Positions 60,985 through 64,000 of a stretch of DNA of 64,000 bases are shown piece after piece. This stretch comes from Novosphingobium sp. NDB2Meth1. Lineage in GTDB: Bacteria; Pseudomonadota; Alphaproteobacteria; Sphingomonadales; Sphingomonadaceae. Each line of letters starts with the position of its first letter. Within the stretch, counting starts at the first letter, position 1. A program made the translations under genes and the position numbers. The notes beneath the pieces were generated by a model, which made no database searches, was not told where the DNA came from, and saw only the letters and a program-made list of their open reading frames with translations. The stretch is taken from contig NZ_FPEH01000012.1 in assembly GCF_900117425.1 (NCBI RefSeq), positions 248,001 to 312,000 on the forward strand. The letters are read 5' to 3'.

Positions 60985-62166
60985 TTGCAGATGGCGACAG
61001 CTGGGCCGGTAAGGCGCGATATCGATGTGAACGGCTGGCCGGCGATCCTCTGCGCGGTGATCCTTGGCACGATCGGCGTGCTGTCGTTCATCATCCAGCC
61101 GGGCGTGGTGCAGGGCTATGTCACGCAGCTGAAGGTGGATGAGGCGACGGCGGTGAACCTCACCGGTGTCGAGATGCTGGGCGTGGCGCTGGCGACGATT
61201 TTCATGGCGGTGCGGGGGACGCAGATCAACTGGCGCTGGGTCGTCGCGGGCGGGCTGCTGATCGCCGCGGCGGGGGACCTCGCCTCGCTTGGCGCGCCGC
61301 TGGGCGGGCGGTTCGAGATCGCGCGGTTTGTCGCGGGGCTGGGCGAGGGAACGATCACTTCGATCAGCTTCACCTTCGTGGGCGTGACGGTGCGCGCCGA
61401 GCGCAATCTGGCGCTCTATCTCACGCTGTTGCTGACCTATGGCGCGTTCGGGCTGTGGTATCTGCCGGGGTTTCTGGGGAGCCATGGGCTGGATGCGATG
61501 TTCATCGGCTTCGCGGTGCTCTCGCTGGCGTCGCTGCTGACGCTGCCGTTTCTGCCGCATGCCTATTCGGCGGAGGAAATGGTCAACCCGGAGGCGCGGC
61601 AGCTGGGGACGCCGCTGCTGGTGGTCGCGCTGGCGGGGGTGCTGGCCTACAGTCTGGCGCAGGGGATTGCCTGGGCGGTGCTGTTTCTAGTCGGCGTGGG
61701 CGCGGGGCTCGGCGAGCAGGCGGTGGCGGATGCGCTGTTCCTCTCGCAGATTCTGGCCGTGGGCGGCGCGCTCGCCTCTGTTTTCCTCGCGGGGCATGTG
61801 AACCGCAACGGCGCGATTGCGTTCGGCATTCTGGCGGGGGCGGCGAGCATTGCGCTGCTGATCGGGAAGCCTAGCCTGACGCTGTTCGTGGTGGGGGTCT
61901 GCGGGTTCAACGTGCTGTGGAACTTCGTGCTGCCGTTCATTCTGGGCCGCGTGTGCGATTTCGACGAGAGCGGGCGGATGATGTCGTTCGCGATCATGAT
62001 GCAGATGATCGGGCTCGGCGGCGGGCCGCTGATTGCGGGACAGCTGCTCGATGGCAGCGGCTATCTTTCGGCGGAGCTGCTGTGCGTGGGGCTGTTTATC
62101 GTGAGCTATGCGTTGCTGCTGGTTCCCATCCGCAAGCATCAGGCGCTATCCGCGCTGCCTGCCTGA
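60985..62166 (+). CDS. MFS transporter
   Basis: A 393-residue, roughly 12-helix major facilitator. GWPAILCAVILGTIGVLSFI is helix 1, and helices follow regularly to FIVSYALLLVPIRKH. The closest family cannot be named with certainty. TTG 60985 is chosen because GGGAG lies 5 bases before it; ATG 60991 is the alternative but is spaced 11 bases from that site. It is followed 24 bp later by gabD, so it probably imports an amine or amino acid feeding that route. Confidence 0.83.
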   Translation: MQMATAGPVRRDIDVNGWPAILCAVILGTIGVLSFIIQPGVVQGYVTQLKVDEATAVNLTGVEMLGVALATIFMAVRGTQINWRWVVAGGLLIAAAGDLASLGAPLGGRFEIARFVAGLGEGTITSISFTFVGVTVRAERNLALYLTLLLTYGAFGLWYLPGFLGSHGLDAMFIGFAVLSLASLLTLPFLPHAYSAEEMVNPEARQLGTPLLVVALAGVLAYSLAQGIAWAVLFLVGVGAGLGEQAVADALFLSQILAVGGALASVFLAGHVNRNGAIAFGILAGAASIALLIGKPSLTLFVVGVCGFNVLWNFVLPFILGRVCDFDESGRMMSFAIMMQMIGLGGGPLIAGQLLDGSGYLSAELLCVGLFIVSYALLLVPIRKHQALSALPA

Positions 62167-62190
62167 CCTTGTTTCGAGAGGAGTTCGTGC

Positions 62191-63600
62191 GTGTTTGAAA
62201 CCGTGCCGGAAGGAACCGGCCTCGCTGTCCATAACCCTGCGACCGGCGCGCTGATCGCGACGGTGCGCGACTATGCGCCTGCCGAGATCAGCGCGATCAT
62301 CGATTCGGCGGATGCGGCGCGGCCCGCCTGGGCGGCGCGGACCGCCAAGGAGCGTGCGGGCGTGCTGCGGCGCTGGTATGGGCTGATCATGGAGCGGCAG
62401 GAGGAGCTTGCCGCGCTGATCACCGCCGAATGCGGCAAGCCGCTGGCCGAGGCGCGGGGCGAAGTGGCTTATGGCGCCTCGTTCATCGAATGGTTCGCCG
62501 AGGAAGCCAAGCGCGCCTATGGCGAGACGGTGCCGACCTTTGCGAACGGCAAGCGCGTGCTGACGATCAAGCAGCCGGTGGGTACGTGCGCGGCGATCAC
62601 GCCGTGGAATTTCCCGATAGCGATGATCACCCGCAAGGTGGGGCCGGCGCTTGCTGCGGGGTGTTCCATCGTGGTCAAGCCTGCCGAGGCGACGCCGCTG
62701 TCCGCGCTGGCGCTGGAGACTTTGGCGCGCGAGGCGGGGGTGCCGGAAGATGTATTCCGCGTTATGCCGTCTAACGATCCGGCGGGAGTCGGCAGCTTGT
62801 TCTGCCGCCATCCCAAAGTGCGCAAGCTGAGCTTCACCGGATCGACCCGCGTCGGCAAGATCCTGATGGCGCAGGCGGCTGAGAACGTGACGCGGCTGAG
62901 CCTCGAGCTGGGCGGGAATGCGCCGTTCATCGTGTTTGACGATGCCGATCTCGACGCGGCGGCGGATGGGCTGATGGCGAGCAAGTTCCGCAATGCCGGG
63001 CAGACCTGCGTCTGTGCGAACCGCGTGCTGGTGCAGGACGGGGTCTATGACGCGTTTGTCGAGCGGGTGCGGGCGAAGGTGGCGGCGCTGGTGGTCGGCG
63101 ATGGCGCCGCGCCGGGGACCACCATCGGCCCGCTGATCAATGCAGCGGCGGTGGAGAAGGTCGACAGCCTGGTGCGCGATGCGCTGGCGGGCGGTGCGAG
63201 CGCGCTGATGGGGGGCAGTCGTTCCAACGCAGGTCCGGGGTTCTTCGAGCCGACCGTGCTGACCGATGTGCGCGGCGATATGGGAATCGCGACTTCGGAG
63301 ATATTCGGGCCGGTGGTGCCGCTGATCCGGTTCAGCGACGAAGCCGAGGCGGTGCGGCTGGCCAACGACACGCCCTACGGCCTTGCCGCCTATTTCTACG
63401 CGCGCGATCTGGGGCGCGTGTGGCGGGTGATGGAGGGCCTTGAATACGGGATGGTCGGCGTGAACGACGGCATCCTTTCGACCGAAGTCGCGCCGTTTGG
63501 CGGCATCAAGCAATCCGGCCTTGGCCGCGAAGGATCGCGCCACGGCCTCGATGAATATCTCGAACTCAAATACTGCCTGATGGGGGGAATAGGCGCATGA
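62191..63600 (+). CDS. gabD: NAD(P)-dependent succinate-semialdehyde dehydrogenase
   Basis: A 469-residue aldehyde dehydrogenase with the GabD pattern: ITPWNFPIAMITRKVGPALAAG, LSFTGSTRVGKILM, SLELGGNAPFIVFDDADLD and the catalytic Cys in NAGQTCVCANRVLVQ. The tail VAPFGGIKQSGLGREGSRHG is also typical. The CVC arrangement matches redox-regulated GabD enzymes. GTG 62191 has AGGAG 7 bases upstream. Its stop overlaps the gabT start (ATGA). It oxidises succinate semialdehyde to succinate. Confidence 0.9.
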   Translation: MFETVPEGTGLAVHNPATGALIATVRDYAPAEISAIIDSADAARPAWAARTAKERAGVLRRWYGLIMERQEELAALITAECGKPLAEARGEVAYGASFIEWFAEEAKRAYGETVPTFANGKRVLTIKQPVGTCAAITPWNFPIAMITRKVGPALAAGCSIVVKPAEATPLSALALETLAREAGVPEDVFRVMPSNDPAGVGSLFCRHPKVRKLSFTGSTRVGKILMAQAAENVTRLSLELGGNAPFIVFDDADLDAAADGLMASKFRNAGQTCVCANRVLVQDGVYDAFVERVRAKVAALVVGDGAAPGTTIGPLINAAAVEKVDSLVRDALAGGASALMGGSRSNAGPGFFEPTVLTDVRGDMGIATSEIFGPVVPLIRFSDEAEAVRLANDTPYGLAAYFYARDLGRVWRVMEGLEYGMVGVNDGILSTEVAPFGGIKQSGLGREGSRHGLDEYLELKYCLMGGIGA

Positions 63601-64000
63601 CCAGCCCGATGACCAACAATGCCGAGCTTTGGGCCCGCCGCGAAGCCGCCGTGCCGCGCGGGGTCGGATCGATCCACACGCGGTTTTTCGAGCGCGGGGT
63701 GAATGCGGAAGCCTTCGACGCGGAAGGCAATCGCTACATCGATTTCGCGACCGGGATTGCGGTGTGCAACACCGGGCATTCGGACCCGCGGATTGTCGAG
63801 GCGGTGAAGCGGCAGCTCGATGCGTTTTCGCACTGTTCGTTTCAGGTGACGCCGTATGAGAGTTACATCGCGCTCGCCGAGCAGCTGAATGCGGCGGCGC
63901 CCATCGCGGGGCCGGTCAAGACAGTGTTCCTGACGACGGGGGCGGAGGCGCTGGAGAATGCAGTGAAGATCGCGCGCTCGGCGACCGGACGGCGCGGGAT
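63597..64000 (+). CDS. gabT: 4-aminobutyrate aminotransferase, 5' part only
   Basis: The first 134 codons of a class III PLP aminotransferase; the gene continues past the window. ELWARREAAVPRGVGS, FDAEGNRYIDFATGIAVCNTGHSDP and FLTTGAEALENAVKIAR are GabT signatures. Paired with gabD through a 4-bp overlap, it should convert GABA and 2-oxoglutarate to succinate semialdehyde and glutamate. The PLP lysine lies beyond the window edge. Confidence 0.9.
   Translation, partial: MTSPMTNNAELWARREAAVPRGVGSIHTRFFERGVNAEAFDAEGNRYIDFATGIAVCNTGHSDPRIVEAVKRQLDAFSHCSFQVTPYESYIALAEQLNAAAPIAGPVKTVFLTTGAEALENAVKIARSATGRRG

Noticed and set aside
1..64000. CRISPR arrays, prophage, integrase or insertion sequences
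   Set aside because: No regularly spaced repeats and no recognisable cas, integrase, transposase or phage structural genes were found on reading both strands.

Overview
The window is high-GC DNA with a Sphingomonadales-like gene repertoire. It carries a TonB-dependent receptor and several CoA-ester and aromatic degradation clusters. It also has the malonyl-CoA reductase / propionyl-CoA synthase pair, known from Chloroflexus and from Erythrobacter/Porphyrobacter-type alphaproteobacteria. The best guess is a member of Sphingomonadaceae or Erythrobacteraceae (Novosphingobium- or Erythrobacter-like); the genus cannot be fixed from the sequence alone. Genes are densely packed and most operons show 4-5 base ATGA/TGATG overlaps. 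No rRNA, tRNA, CRISPR array, insertion sequence or phage gene was recognised.

Layout. 0-3.8 kb: an alpha-amylase-family enzyme (cut by the window edge), a PhyH dioxygenase, a divergent AraC regulator, a TetR regulator preceded by an 11-bp tandem repeat, and an EthD protein. 3.8-9.9 kb: a full cytochrome bd locus, cydDC (minus) divergent from cydAB and the 38-residue cydX. 9.9-15.1 kb: an SDR, a quinone-oxidoreductase-like MDR, a POT transporter, a class II aldolase-like protein and an MFS transporter. 15.4-25.1 kb: a gamma-butyrobetaine/carnitine catabolic locus. One six-gene overlapping operon holds an NCS1 permease, an exported hydrolase, a thioesterase, an acyl-CoA dehydrogenase, an NDP-forming acyl-CoA synthetase and CaiD. 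It is followed by an L-carnitine dehydrogenase-thioesterase fusion and a beta-keto acid cleavage enzyme. Together these can be drawn as gamma-butyrobetaine to carnitine to dehydrocarnitine to betainyl-CoA to glycine betaine.

25.2-33.6 kb: an aromatic module with benzoylformate decarboxylase, a VOC protein, a Cds1-like PLP enzyme, an MhpA-like flavin hydroxylase, an FAH-family hydrolase and a type I extradiol dioxygenase. A TetR gene lies divergently behind two palindromic operators. 33.6-44.7 kb: a minus-strand operon pcs-mcr-accA-cupin, able to convert acetyl-CoA through malonyl-CoA and 3-hydroxypropionate to propionyl-CoA (half of the 3-hydroxypropionate bicycle). 44.7-48.6 kb: an AMP-forming acyl-CoA ligase and a frameshifted TonB-dependent receptor. 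48.6-52.4 kb: an aromatic amine dehydrogenase (TTQ) cluster aauBEDA plus two c-type cytochromes.

52.5-64 kb: a TetR regulator; a P450 / glutamine-synthetase-like / HpaE-like ALDH operon divergent from an HpaD-like ring-cleavage dioxygenase; a non-coding stretch with a REP hairpin and an orphan promoter; a class I glutamine amidotransferase; an AraC regulator; an MFS transporter; and gabD-gabT (gabT cut by the window edge). This region looks dedicated to amines and phenolic acids made from them.
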